Source: Erwinia_E haradaeae_D (lineage in GTDB: Bacteria > Pseudomonadota > Gammaproteobacteria > Enterobacterales > Enterobacteriaceae). From it: a DNA stretch of 64,000 nt. Each line of letters starts with the position of its first letter. The stretch's first letter is position 1. Under the pieces are notes generated by a model. The model saw only the letters and a list, made by a program, of their open reading frames with translations, searched no databases and had not been told where the DNA came from. Below, one piece after another: positions 45,522 to 55,855 of this stretch. The stretch lies in assembly GCF_900698935.1 (NCBI RefSeq), contig NZ_LR217715.1:62001-126000 (forward strand), written 5' to 3'. The position numbers and the translations under genes are program-made.

Positions 45522-46661
45522 CTATTGAGTCATCATTTTTCTAATTACTTGCGCCGCGTGAATAATTTCTTCATCAGTTGTAAACCTACCAAATGAGAAT
45601 CGTACTGAACTATATGCGAGCTTTGAGCTGATACCCAAAGCTCGTAAAACATAAGAAGATTCTATTTTGCTAGAACAACAAGCAGAACCAGTAGAAATCG
45701 CTAGATCTTTGAGTGCAATCATCAATGTGTCGCTATTGATGCCTTGAAAGCTGATATTTAGAATATGACTAATACCATGGCTAATAGATCCGTTGATTGA
45801 GATTGCTTTGATGTATTTAATACCACTCCATAGTGTGTTACGTAATGAATAAAAGTGCATTATGTCCTGAATCATTTGATTTTTAGCAATGAAACACGCT
45901 TCACCCATACCTACAATTTGGTGTACAGCGAGTGTACCGGATCGCATATTGCGTTCGTGACCTCCACCATGCATTTGTTTGGAAAGATAGACAGGTGGTT
46001 CGTTTCTTACAAAAAGAGCGCCGATCCCCTTCGGGCCATAAGTCTTATGAGCAGAAAAGGACATCAGGTCCACTGGGAGTTCTTGGAGTTTAATCGGTAA
46101 TTTTCCTATACTCTGTGTAGCATCAACGTGGAAGAGTACATTCAGTTTGTGACATAGTTTTCCTATAGAAGCAATATCTTGTATCACACCAGTTTCATTA
46201 TTGACATGCATCACAGATACTAATAAAGTATCACGTTGTATTGTTTTTTCTAATTGATGCAGAGAGATTTTACCATTATTTTGCGGTTGAAGATACGTAA
46301 TTCTAAAGCCTTCCTTTTCTAACTGCGCGCAAGTATCTAATACCGATCGATGTTCAGTGGTCACAGTAATTATATGACGGCCTTTGTTTTGATAAAACAT
46401 CGCGGCGCCTTTAATTGCTAAATTATTAGATTCAGTAGCCCCAGAAGTAAAAATAATTTCTCGTGACTCCGACCCAATCAGATCTGCAATCTGATTTCTT
46501 GCAACGTCTACTGCTTCTTCTGCTTGCCAACCAAATCTATGTGAACGGGAAGCTGGGTTACCAAATTCACCTTCTATAGTCAGATACTGTAACATCTTTT
46601 CTACTACACGTGGATCCACTGGTGTAGTGGCGGCGTAATCTAGATAAATGGGTAATTTCAT
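45522..46661 (-). CDS. iscS: Cysteine desulfurase IscS, C-terminus missing
   Basis: PLP enzyme that strips sulfur from cysteine for Fe-S clusters and tRNA thiolation. 379 residues against 404 in E. coli; identity is high from residue 1 (MKLPIYLDYAATTPVDPR). The PLP Lys lies in SFSAHKTYGPKG, the mobile active Cys in STGSACCSS, and HVDATQS is kept. The protein stops after RKMMTQ, lacking about 25 residues including the LSPLWEMYKQG stretch that binds IscU in E. coli; no remnant follows in any frame. Neither iscR upstream nor iscU, iscA, hscBA or fdx downstream is present, so the operon is dissolved. The active Cys is followed by a second Cys. Confidence 0.95.
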   Translation of the reverse strand: MKLPIYLDYAATTPVDPRVVEKMLQYLTIEGEFGNPASRSHRFGWQAEEAVDVARNQIADLIGSESREIIFTSGATESNNLAIKGAAMFYQNKGRHIITVTTEHRSVLDTCAQLEKEGFRITYLQPQNNGKISLHQLEKTIQRDTLLVSVMHVNNETGVIQDIASIGKLCHKLNVLFHVDATQSIGKLPIKLQELPVDLMSFSAHKTYGPKGIGALFVRNEPPVYLSKQMHGGGHERNMRSGTLAVHQIVGMGEACFIAKNQMIQDIMHFYSLRNTLWSGIKYIKAISINGSISHGISHILNISFQGINSDTLMIALKDLAISTGSACCSSKIESSYVLRALGISSKLAYSSVRFSFGRFTTDEEIIHAAQVIRKMMTQ

Positions 46662-48559
46662 TACTTTTCTACCATGAAAATGAATGATATGTAAATAGGT
46701 TAATGCAGTATCTGGATGTATGTTGTCTATGAGGTGTGTAGCATGTCATAGAGCTAGATACAATCAGTGATTATTAGGCATACAAGTGGAGGTTTTTCTT
46801 TTTATTTTAAATTGCTTTGCTCCTGTATATAAGCATTGTCTATCAATTTAAAATAAGTAAAATATCTGGATGTTGAATACAATCTATTAGCGTTATATAT
46901 TTTAGACACTTAGTATTTAACCTGTTTAGCAAATGACACTATAAAATATGAATGAAGCTGAGTTTCTGTTTTGAAAACTCTCTCCTGGACACTGAGTAAC
47001 ATCTACGGAATCATTGCCTACGATTATAATAGAATTTACAGAGATAGCCTTATATATTTTTGAAAGCATAAATAGTGGTCCTGTTAGATCTTAGAGATAG
47101 CTTATTGTTCTTAAAATACTTATGGTAGGTACTCTCTAATTAATATTGATACTGGAGCAAAAATCTATAGCAAGTATGTTAGTTATCGCGTAGCTACTTG
47201 TGAATATAAGTTTCATAAGCTACCTCATTCTACTTATGATTTGACTTAGATTTACAGTAACGCAACACAGATAGAAATTACTATATACTATTTCACTTCT
47301 AATGAAGATAATCAAGCGCCTCAGTTCTTTCATGTAATTCAATGGTAATGATTGCTGATAATGATCTTGCGATTTTGTAAGATATTGATTTGTGCGGTTT
47401 ATAGAGAGGTCGTGTTATATGTTAATACCAGCATGAGGTAGTGAGAAGAAGCTCCAAGTATTTTTTATATGCTGCTTGTCTTCTAAGTTGTGATAAAAAT
47501 CGTATTTTTATAATTACTGTTAATCACGTCTGATACTGTAGATTTGTCTTGTATGTGAAACAGTTGTAAACTGCTTGAACGTTAAACTTTGAATTGAGAT
47601 GTCATGAGAGGTTCTTTCTAAAGATTTGCAGTAATTGTGATGCGCTTTTGTATTTTATAGTTAATAGATATTTCTGTTATTCTTGTTTTCTAAGAAATTA
47701 ATATCTAATGTTATTTATGCCAGACATTTATATCTAAATAATTTTCCTCTGCAGCCTTAGTTATGGATTAAAAAAAGAATGTATATAGTGTATTTTCGTA
47801 TAAGTTATTAGAAGTTTTTATGCCACCCATTAGGACAGAAAATATTTATATCCTTATGAGTTCGAGGTGTGGTTTTAGATGTTTTTAGGGGATAACATTT
47901 TGATAAATACTTAAGTTTGTGATGTTAATTTAGTGTGCTGTGCCAGTTTAAAAAAATAAATAATGTTAAGAGAAATGACGGAGCGGAAGGACCTTTGTAT
48001 CCAAAATATATTGTGTTAAGTGTTAAATAAATAATGATGTGATAAATAGTTAGACGAATTCCTAATGATCATATATGTATGATCGCTCTTACCTAATTAA
48101 CGCATATTACCTATTAGAGATGTGATATAGATAATCTTATGATTTGACATCATATGTTGTATGTATTGTTTTTTGTTTATTCATACATGTGAATGTGTTT
48201 AGTAGAATATTTTAGAGAGGAGTTTGTAATTCACTGATAGGTAGAATATCTTATTTAGAAAACTTGGGATTGTTATATTGTATATGCTACTTCAAATAAT
48301 ATTTTAGTTTGTATTTTATTGTTTTATGCATGCGAAGTTTATCAACAAGAAACACGGAGAGTAAATAAAGTACTTCTTCTGGATATCATGAGAAAGTCAG
48401 TGACAAGTAATCATGCATTGTAAATTAATACTAATAGATTTTGCATGATCGTAATTAGTAACAGCATGATTGTTCCTATCACAGGAGAAAAATTCATATC
48501 GGTGTATAACCTATGGATTTTTCATATATTTTGAGAACTTTTAGAGATAACTAAAATTT
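46662..48559. other. Intergenic desert between iscS and coaE, 1.9 kb
   Basis: Divergent genes flank it. No iscR remnant, tRNA or terminator is recognisable; only short AT-rich palindromes, such as one near 47505-47523. Confidence 0.65.
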
Positions 48560-49165
48560 ATGTGTTACATTGTAGGGTTAACAGGAGGTATTGGTAGCGG
48601 AAAAAGCACTGTTGCAAATATGTTTGCTCAGATGGGTGTAGATATTGTTGATGCTGATATTATCGCTCGGGAGATTATGACTGCTCATAAACCAGTTTTG
48701 CAAAAGTTATATGCACATTTTGGAGATGAAATTTTTATGCAGAATGGTGTATTAAATCGTGCCGCGTTACGACAAAAAATGTTTAGTTCTGTAGATGATA
48801 GATTGTGGATCAACAATTTATTACACCCTATCATTCGCCGAGTATCTCGTAAGAAGTTAGCACTTGTGCGCTCTGCATGGTGTTTGTGGGTTGTGCCATT
48901 ATTAGTAGAAAATAATCTTACATGTTATGCAAATCGTATTTTATTAACTAACGTAGATTATATGGACCAAATTATCAGAGCTTCTAAACGTGATCATATT
49001 AGTCACGAAGCAGTGGAAAAGATTGTTCTAAGTCAATCTAGACTTTCAGTACGTACTGCAATGGCAGATGATATTATAGATAATAGAGGGTCTCTAGATC
49101 TGCTCAGGAAGCAAGTAGCTATTTTGCATAAACGTTATCTCGCTTTAGCACGTGCTACAGGTTAG
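48560..49165 (+). CDS. coaE: Dephospho-CoA kinase
   Basis: Final step of coenzyme A synthesis, phosphorylating the 3'-hydroxyl of dephospho-CoA; 201 residues (E. coli 206). The P-loop GLTGGIGSGKST opens the protein, then DADIIAREI (acceptor site), RAALRQKMF, LLHPIIR, and the lid region with VVPLLVEN. The ribosome site is weak. It stands alone; the E. coli neighbours (guaC, zapD, pilin genes) are absent. Confidence 0.95.
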   Translation: MCYIVGLTGGIGSGKSTVANMFAQMGVDIVDADIIAREIMTAHKPVLQKLYAHFGDEIFMQNGVLNRAALRQKMFSSVDDRLWINNLLHPIIRRVSRKKLALVRSAWCLWVVPLLVENNLTCYANRILLTNVDYMDQIIRASKRDHISHEAVEKIVLSQSRLSVRTAMADDIIDNRGSLDLLRKQVAILHKRYLALARATG

Positions 49166-50068
49166 TGGTCTGGGTCTTTGTTTAATTCAGAATGATGATG
49201 GTTTTATATCCTCTTGGTCAGCATGTATAGATACTACTGTTTGTTTTTTTTTGGGCACTGAAAAGCACTGGTTTACCGTATGCAGAGTAATCACTTTGTA
49301 TTTCATGTAGATAGTCTACCAGGTTCTATTTTTAGACCATGTACCTTAAATAGTGTTATTTTTTTATTTCATTATTACTTATATAAATTTTATAAATGTA
49401 TTGAGTTTGGTTTTTTAAAGATCTCTGTATCATATTGAGGTAATTATCATAGTGTGAGAATATAGATGTTTTAATCTATCTGACTTGAGCTTTTTGGAAT
49501 TGGTTTTTTGTATGGGTCCACTATGTGAATGTATATGAGGGAGTAGCTTGATTCCTAGATATATAGAGAGAGGTAAAAAGGAGCAGTATAAGTGCTCTGT
49601 CTATCTGTAGAATACCCCTACTAAATGTTAGTATAGCGTCCGTCATATATACTCCATAAATCTTAATACAGGAATGCGAATTTTCCGATCAATATCTATA
49701 ACTAAACTAGAGTCATAGTGAATTTTATTGCATTACGGTTGAAATTTTATATTTTGTATGCTCAGTATAAATTCAAGTGAAATTGAGCCTATACGCGATA
49801 TTTTTAGTAACATACTTATAATATATGAATATACTAGTAATAGTGAACGACATTTTTATGTGTATAATTTATTTTCAGGTTCAGTAACCATATCCTCATT
49901 TATAGTCATATCCTTTCTAAGCACTGAAGAAATTAGTGGCTTTATTGTCTTTTATGTACATAATTTTTAACACACATTAGGATCTATTTTCTAGAATTAA
50001 GAATTAAATATTTTCCATATATTTTTAGAATATAGTTTCAAACTATTACAAGCGTAAGCAGCATACCC
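49166..50068. other. Spacer upstream of lepA, 0.9 kb
   Basis: It holds a GAGCA/TGCTC stem at 49581-49597 and a T9 run near 49240. A 70-codon frame at 49758-49970 has no ribosome site or recognised similarity; in E. coli rseC precedes lepA, but this frame does not resemble it. Confidence 0.6.
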
Positions 50069-51868
50069 ATGAATCATATACGAAATTTTTCTATTATTGC
50101 CCATATTGATCACGGAAAATCAACGATCTCTGATCGTTTAATTCAATTATGTGGAGGTTTAACAGAACGTGAAATGGCCGATCAAGTCTTAGACTCAATG
50201 GAGTTGGAGCGCGAACGCGGTATTACAATTAAAGCACAAAGCGTTACTCTTTCATACCATGCAAAAAACGGTCACACTTATCAACTTAATTTTATTGATA
50301 CTCCAGGGCATGTAGATTTTTCTTATGAGGTTTCGCGTTCATTGGGGGCTTGCGAAGGCGCGCTTCTTGTGGTCGATGCTGTGCAAGGGGTAGAAGCACA
50401 AACAGTAGCCACTTGTTACTCTGCTACAGAAATGAATTTAGTAGTTGTCCCGGTTCTGAATAAAATAGATCTTCCTGCAGCAGATCCAGATAGAGTATTA
50501 AAAGAAATTGAAGATATTATTGGCATTGACACGACAGATGCTATACGTTGTTCAGCAAAAACTGGTATGGGCATATCTGAGATACTGGAACGTTTAGTAC
50601 GTGATATACCACCTCCTGCCGGTAGATCTGACAGTCCATTACAAGCGCTAATCATTGACTCTTGGTTTGATAATTACCTTGGTGTTGTTTCTTTAATATG
50701 TATTAAAAATGGCACTGTACACAAAGGAGAAAAAGTGATGGTGATGAGTACGGGTCAGGTACATATAATCGATCGTTTAGGTATTTTTACCCCAAAACGT
50801 AAAGACACCAATGTGTTACGTTGCGGCGAGGTGGGGTGGTTAGCATGCGGGATTAAAAATATCTTTGGGGTTCCAGTTGGAGATACACTGACATTAGTAA
50901 ACAATATGGCTTGTCAAGCATTACCTGGATTTAAAAAATTTACTCCGCAGGTTTACGCCGGGTTATTTCCATTGGAACCTCATTCTTATGAGGCTTTTCG
51001 AGACGCGTTAGGAAAATTGCGCCTCAACGATGCTTCTTTGTTCTATGAACCTGAAAGCTCTACTTCCTTAGGGTGTGGTTTTCGTTGTGGATTTCTGGGT
51101 TTACTCCATATGGAAATTATTAAAGAGCGTCTTGAGCGTGAATATAACCTCGCACTTATTACTACTGCTCCTACTGTCATGTATGAGGTGCACACTAGTG
51201 ATGGAAAGATTATATATGTAGATAATCCCGCTAAGCTACCATTAGGTCATCACATCGTAGAATTACGTGAACCAATCGCTGAGTGTCAGATTTTAGTTCC
51301 TCAGGAGTGTCTTGGTAATGTAATAATGTTGTGTATTAAAAAACGTGGCGTTCAAACTAGTATAGTTTATCATGAAAAACAAGTCGCTTTAATGTATGAG
51401 ATACCTTTAGCGGAGGTAATACTCGATTTTTTTAGTAGTCTACAATCTAGCACTCGTGGATATGCCTCATTAGAATATCATTTTAAAAAATTTGTGGCTT
51501 CTAGTATGGTGCGGGTTGATATCATACTGAATGCAGAACGCATTGATGCATTGTCCCTCATTACTCATCGTAACCACGCGCAGCTTTATGGGCGTGAATT
51601 AGTCAAAAAGATTACTGGTTTAATTCCACGTCAACAATTTGAGATCGCTATTCAAGCGGCGATCGGGAACAACGTGATTGCACGAACTACGGTGAAGCCG
51701 TTGCGTAAAAATGTGCTTTCTAAATGTTATGGTGGTGATATTAGTCGTAAGAAAAAACTGCTACAAAAACAGAAAGACGGAAAAAGGCGTATGAAAAATA
51801 TAGGACGTCTTGAGCTACCTCAAGAAGCTTTTCTTGCAATGATGAATATCGATACAGACAATAAATAA
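50069..51868 (+). CDS. lepA: Elongation factor 4 (LepA)
   Basis: Ribosome-binding GTPase affecting translation and 30S biogenesis; 599 residues as in E. coli. G motifs are AHIDHGKST, the switch region RERGITIK, DTPGHVDF and NKIDLPAADP. Domain II follows, then the LepA-specific C-terminal domain ending CYGGDISRKKKLLQKQK and ELPQEAFLAM. It begins the lepA-lepB-rnc-era cluster, with 27 bases to lepB. Confidence 0.97.
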   Translation: MNHIRNFSIIAHIDHGKSTISDRLIQLCGGLTEREMADQVLDSMELERERGITIKAQSVTLSYHAKNGHTYQLNFIDTPGHVDFSYEVSRSLGACEGALLVVDAVQGVEAQTVATCYSATEMNLVVVPVLNKIDLPAADPDRVLKEIEDIIGIDTTDAIRCSAKTGMGISEILERLVRDIPPPAGRSDSPLQALIIDSWFDNYLGVVSLICIKNGTVHKGEKVMVMSTGQVHIIDRLGIFTPKRKDTNVLRCGEVGWLACGIKNIFGVPVGDTLTLVNNMACQALPGFKKFTPQVYAGLFPLEPHSYEAFRDALGKLRLNDASLFYEPESSTSLGCGFRCGFLGLLHMEIIKERLEREYNLALITTAPTVMYEVHTSDGKIIYVDNPAKLPLGHHIVELREPIAECQILVPQECLGNVIMLCIKKRGVQTSIVYHEKQVALMYEIPLAEVILDFFSSLQSSTRGYASLEYHFKKFVASSMVRVDIILNAERIDALSLITHRNHAQLYGRELVKKITGLIPRQQFEIAIQAAIGNNVIARTTVKPLRKNVLSKCYGGDISRKKKLLQKQKDGKRRMKNIGRLELPQEAFLAMMNIDTDNK

Positions 51869-51895
51869 AATTCTATAATTTTAGAGGTCATAGAC

Positions 51896-52852
51896 ATGGC
51901 TTATACATTCACATTATTTTTAATCATTGCAACGATTAGTAGCGGTGTACTTTGGTGTATCAGTGTTCTTCAGCGTGTACGTATGCAACGTTTGCAAAAT
52001 ATAGACCATTACTCTACCAAGATAAAGAGAACTAAAAAGAACACATTGATAGGATGGATAGATAATATAGCATCTCTATTTCCGGTGTTTTTTTTAGTAT
52101 TATTGGTTCGTTCGTTTATTTATGAACCATTCCAGATTCCTTCTGGGTCTATGATGCCTACTTTATTAATCGGTGATTTTATTTTAGTAAAAAAGTATGC
52201 TTATGGCATTAAAAATCCAATTACACAGAATACCTGGATTAGCACTGGACGTCCTAAACGTGGTGACGTTGTAGTTTTTAAATACCCCCATGATCAGAGC
52301 CAGGATTATATCAAACGCGTGATTGGTTTACCAGGGGATGTAGTCACATACAACCCTTGTAAAAAAACTTTATCCGTACAACCGGCCTGTATTGATCAGA
52401 AGAATTGTCAAAATTTACTAGCGGTGACTTACTCTGATGCTAGTCAGCATGACAAACAGGTTTTCATTGATTCTATAGATAAGGACATTAGCAATAGTTT
52501 TGATGCACAAATTTTTAAAGACCCTAGGATAGGTGACCCGTATTTAGTAATACGCACTGAAACATTAGGAGACGTAAAGCATCAAATTTTGTTAATGATC
52601 GGAGAGAGATATGTGAGCGAAGATTGTAATCAGCAGACAATTAAACAAAAAACAATAACTTGGCTAGTTCCAGAGAATATGTATTTTATGATGGGTGATA
52701 ATCGCGATAATAGTTCAGATAGTCGTTATTGGGGTTTTGTACCTGAACATAACTTAGTTGGTCAAGCCATCGCTGTATGGATGAGCTTAGATAAAAAGCA
52801 GGGGCAATGGCCAACAGGATGGCGTCTCAATCATCTCGGTAGTATTCATTAA
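51896..52852 (+). CDS. lepB: Signal peptidase I
   Basis: Inner-membrane serine protease that removes signal peptides; 318 residues (E. coli 324). Two N-terminal membrane spans (about residues 3-22 and 60-78) precede the periplasmic catalytic domain. The Ser nucleophile lies in QIPSGSMMPTLL and the general-base Lys in YIKRVIGLPGD, with MGDNRDNSSDSRYWG conserved. The substrate-recognition half shows moderate drift. 166 bases to rnc, so rnc may have its own promoter. Confidence 0.96.
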   Translation: MAYTFTLFLIIATISSGVLWCISVLQRVRMQRLQNIDHYSTKIKRTKKNTLIGWIDNIASLFPVFFLVLLVRSFIYEPFQIPSGSMMPTLLIGDFILVKKYAYGIKNPITQNTWISTGRPKRGDVVVFKYPHDQSQDYIKRVIGLPGDVVTYNPCKKTLSVQPACIDQKNCQNLLAVTYSDASQHDKQVFIDSIDKDISNSFDAQIFKDPRIGDPYLVIRTETLGDVKHQILLMIGERYVSEDCNQQTIKQKTITWLVPENMYFMMGDNRDNSSDSRYWGFVPEHNLVGQAIAVWMSLDKKQGQWPTGWRLNHLGSIH

Positions 52853-53018
52853 CATAGATCCGTAATCTACATAATGAACATTGTGTTTGTTAGTTAGTAT
52901 TAGTGGTGATGAAATAGAAAACGGATGCTTTTTTGAAACTAATACCTATTTACTTAAAAGGTAATGCTTATTTATTTTTGGTAAAAGGATAATGCTTATA
53001 TCTAGCTAGTGGTCTTAT

Positions 53019-53702
53019 ATGAATTTATCAACAATGTATCAGTTGCTGCAAAGAAATATCGATTATGATTTTAGGAATATTGAGTTGTTGCAGCAAGCAC
53101 TAACACATCGTAGTGCTAGTGGTCAGAATAACGAGAGATTAGAATTTCTGGGGGATGCCATTTTAAGCTATGTGATTACTTATGCCATCTATCGACGTTT
53201 CCCGTATGTGAATGAAGGTGATATGAGTCGCATGCGTTCCACTCTAGTGCGTGGTTATACATTAGCAGACCTGGCAAGAGAATTTGATCTTGGGTCTTTT
53301 TTGTATCTTGGTCGTGGGGAATGGAAAAGCGGTGGATATCTACGTCAATCTATTTTGTCTAATACAATGGAAGCGTTAATCGGTGGAATATTTTTAGATA
53401 GTGATATATCAACAATAGAGAAGGTTATCCTAAAGTGGTATGCTCATCGTTTAAACACTATTCGACCAGGCGATAAACAAAAAGATCCTAAAACACGATT
53501 ACAAGAATTTTTACAAGGGCATCACTTACCATTACCGTCTTATTGGATATCACAGGTAGAGGGTGCCGAACACAATCAGGAATTTACTATTTATTGTCAG
53601 GTTAGTGGTATCAAAGAACCTATAGTAAGCACTGCTTTTAGTCGTCGACAAGCTGAGCAAGCTACGGCTGAAAAAGCACTAATTCAACTAGGTGTTAAAT
53701 GA
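53019..53702 (+). CDS. rnc: Ribonuclease III, with Asn at a catalytic Asp position
   Basis: Double-strand RNA endonuclease that processes rRNA precursors and structured mRNAs; 227 residues (E. coli 226). The signature NERLEFLGDAIL provides Glu39, Glu42 and Asp46. The second catalytic block reads SNTMEALIGG, where E. coli has ADTVEALIGG, so the position of metal-binding Asp114 is Asn115 here while Glu118 (E. coli Glu117) is kept. The C-terminal double-strand RNA-binding domain begins at KDPKTRLQEFLQG and is intact. Its stop overlaps era as ATGA, coupling the two as in E. coli. Confidence 0.96.
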   Translation: MNLSTMYQLLQRNIDYDFRNIELLQQALTHRSASGQNNERLEFLGDAILSYVITYAIYRRFPYVNEGDMSRMRSTLVRGYTLADLAREFDLGSFLYLGRGEWKSGGYLRQSILSNTMEALIGGIFLDSDISTIEKVILKWYAHRLNTIRPGDKQKDPKTRLQEFLQGHHLPLPSYWISQVEGAEHNQEFTIYCQVSGIKEPIVSTAFSRRQAEQATAEKALIQLGVK

Positions 53703-54601
53703 CAGAAAAACCTACCTATTGTGGTTTTATTGCGATTGTAGGACGTCCAAACATAGGGAAATCGACGTTATTCAATCGGCTTATTGGGAAAAAAATTTCA
53801 ATTACTTCAAGCAAACCACATACAACTCACCACCGTATTATTGGGGTTCACAATGCAGGAGGGTATCAGGCTATTTATATTGACACTCCAGGATTATGCA
53901 CGCCAGAAAATAATATCATGCATAATATGATGCGACGTCATGCCCTTCATGCTATTAATAACGTCGTCTTGGTGATATTTATGATAGAAGGAGTGTGTTG
54001 GACTACTAGCGATGAAAGAATTTTAAACAATTTACTTGACACACAGTCAATCCTATTAGTGATAAATAAACTTGACCGGATTTCGAATAAAAGTCTCTTA
54101 TTGCCACACTTACAGACTTTAAATAAGAAAAGAAAGTTCATAGGTATTATCCCAATTTCCGCTAAAACAGGGGATAATATTGATGTGATTCACAATACGA
54201 TACGCCAATATCTTCCGAAAGAAAAACATTTTTTCCCGCAAGAATATATAACTAATTGCTCTCAGAAATTTATGGCTTCAGAAATTATGCGTGAAAAAAT
54301 TATGCGTGGATGTGGAGCTGAATTACCATATTCAATATCAGTGAATATTGAAAAATTTATTATTAACACGCGTGGTATGCTCATGATTTATGCGCTTATT
54401 TTAGTACAAAATGAAGGTCATAAGAAGATTATCATTGGTGTGCAAGGAAGCAAAATTAAAATTATTGGAACGCTTGCACGAAAGAGTATGGAAGAAGCAT
54501 TCGGGAGAAAAGTTTACCTTGAAAGTTGGGTCAAAGTTAAAGATAACTGGGTAGATCATATCTCTGTATCACATAATTTAGGGCATGTCAATCATTTATA
54601 A
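53699..54601 (+). CDS. era: GTPase Era
   Basis: GTPase that binds the 3' end of 16S rRNA and checks 30S assembly; 300 residues (E. coli 301). G1 GRPNIGKST, G3 DTPG, G4 NKLD and G5 SAKTG are present. The KH domain follows, with IIIGVQGSKIKIIG; the GxxG loop is VQ instead of NK, losing a lysine likely to touch RNA. Last gene of the cluster; recO and pdxJ, which follow in E. coli, are not present. Confidence 0.96.
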   Translation: MTEKPTYCGFIAIVGRPNIGKSTLFNRLIGKKISITSSKPHTTHHRIIGVHNAGGYQAIYIDTPGLCTPENNIMHNMMRRHALHAINNVVLVIFMIEGVCWTTSDERILNNLLDTQSILLVINKLDRISNKSLLLPHLQTLNKKRKFIGIIPISAKTGDNIDVIHNTIRQYLPKEKHFFPQEYITNCSQKFMASEIMREKIMRGCGAELPYSISVNIEKFIINTRGMLMIYALILVQNEGHKKIIIGVQGSKIKIIGTLARKSMEEAFGRKVYLESWVKVKDNWVDHISVSHNLGHVNHL

Positions 54602-55051
54602 TCTGATGTGAAACGCGGCTAACAAGTATAGTTCGAGTTCTCGGTGATATACAATTATACTAGCATGAGAAAATTTATTAATGTTATCAGTTAAAAATAT
54701 GCTTTTGCATAGTTATGCTTGATTTACTGGTAATGCTTACAGAATGCCAGAAAGGTATTGGCTTGATTTATTATTGAGATAAGCATAAATCACAATGATG
54801 GTATCAGCATTAGTTTATATGCGATGATGTGATGTATAAAATAGTTATTTTACTGACGACTATACTGAGCATATTCAATAGCACTCTCGTATGGTAAATA
54901 ACCTGGCTGTTCATACAAAACATGTGAAGATACTACCCGAGCAGGTGGTTAATTCTCAAGTGATCTAAAGATGAAAATCTTTCTCATGATGGATTTTTAT
55001 TAATATACATCATTATTTTGTTATATTTTTAGAGCGCATTTATTATGTTTT
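54602..55051. other. Spacer between convergent era and ksgA, 0.45 kb
   Basis: No recO or pdxJ remnant recognisable, no clear terminator hairpin. Confidence 0.65.
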
Positions 55052-55855
55052 TTAGATTTTTCCTAACCAACGTGCTAGTTGGCAATATTGCATAACACTG
55101 ATGTTTTCTGCACGTAATTTCGGACAAATATGCATGTGTAAAAGGACTTCAGAAGGGATTAAGTGAGAGAGACTATTGCGTAGTGTTTTACGACGCTGAC
55201 TAAAGGCTGCTCGCGTAACACAAGATAGTAAATACATATGGTTAGGCAATTCTTTGGAGTGTCGTATAGGAATTAAACGCACTACTTTCGATCTGACCTT
55301 TGGTGGTGGAGTGAAAGATTGAGATGGTACATTTAGGACTGGCAAGATATCACAATAGTATTGTGCCATTACTGATAGACGACCGTAGGATTTATTGCCA
55401 GGATGAGCTAAAAGACGATTAGCTACTTCTTCCTGCAGCATAAAATGCATATCGTGGATTACGCTTATATGATTAAACAAATGTAATATTAACGGTGTAG
55501 CAATATTATACGGTAGGTTACCACAAATACGTAATATCTGAGTTTGTGATCTTGCAAACCGTGAAAAATCAAACGTTAGGGCGTCTTGTTGAAAGATTGT
55601 AAGCTTTTGCTTTAAGAGCGGGTTATTTTGTAGACGTAAGATTAGATCATGATCAATTTCAATCACCACTAGGTCATTTAGTAGTCTTCCTATATGCACT
55701 GTTAGTGCACCAAGACCAGGTCCAATTTCGATCATGGATTCACCATGTTGAGGCTGAATTGCACGAATAATATTCTCAATAATAGACTGATCGTGTAAAA
55801 AATGTTGCCCAAAACGTTTGCGGGCGTAATGCCCCTGGTATATATGACTAGTCAT
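55052..55855 (-). CDS. rsmA: 16S rRNA dimethyladenosine transferase
   Basis: KsgA/RsmA dimethylates two adjacent adenosines near the 3' end of 16S rRNA using S-adenosylmethionine; 267 residues (E. coli 273). The SAM-binding motif is EIGPGLGALT, the acidic ribose ligand lies in VVIEIDHDL, and the catalytic motif NLPYNIATPL and the C-terminal FTPPPKVRSKVVRL and FSQRRKTLRNSL are conserved. The last few residues are missing relative to E. coli. The surA-pdxA-ksgA-apaGH cluster has dissolved around it. Confidence 0.96.
   Translation of the reverse strand: MTSHIYQGHYARKRFGQHFLHDQSIIENIIRAIQPQHGESMIEIGPGLGALTVHIGRLLNDLVVIEIDHDLILRLQNNPLLKQKLTIFQQDALTFDFSRFARSQTQILRICGNLPYNIATPLILHLFNHISVIHDMHFMLQEEVANRLLAHPGNKSYGRLSVMAQYYCDILPVLNVPSQSFTPPPKVRSKVVRLIPIRHSKELPNHMYLLSCVTRAAFSQRRKTLRNSLSHLIPSEVLLHMHICPKLRAENISVMQYCQLARWLGKI

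Noticed and set aside
49758..49970. 70-codon plus-strand frame upstream of lepA, considered as rseC
   Set aside because: It shows none of the RseC cysteine motifs or membrane spans and has no ribosome site.
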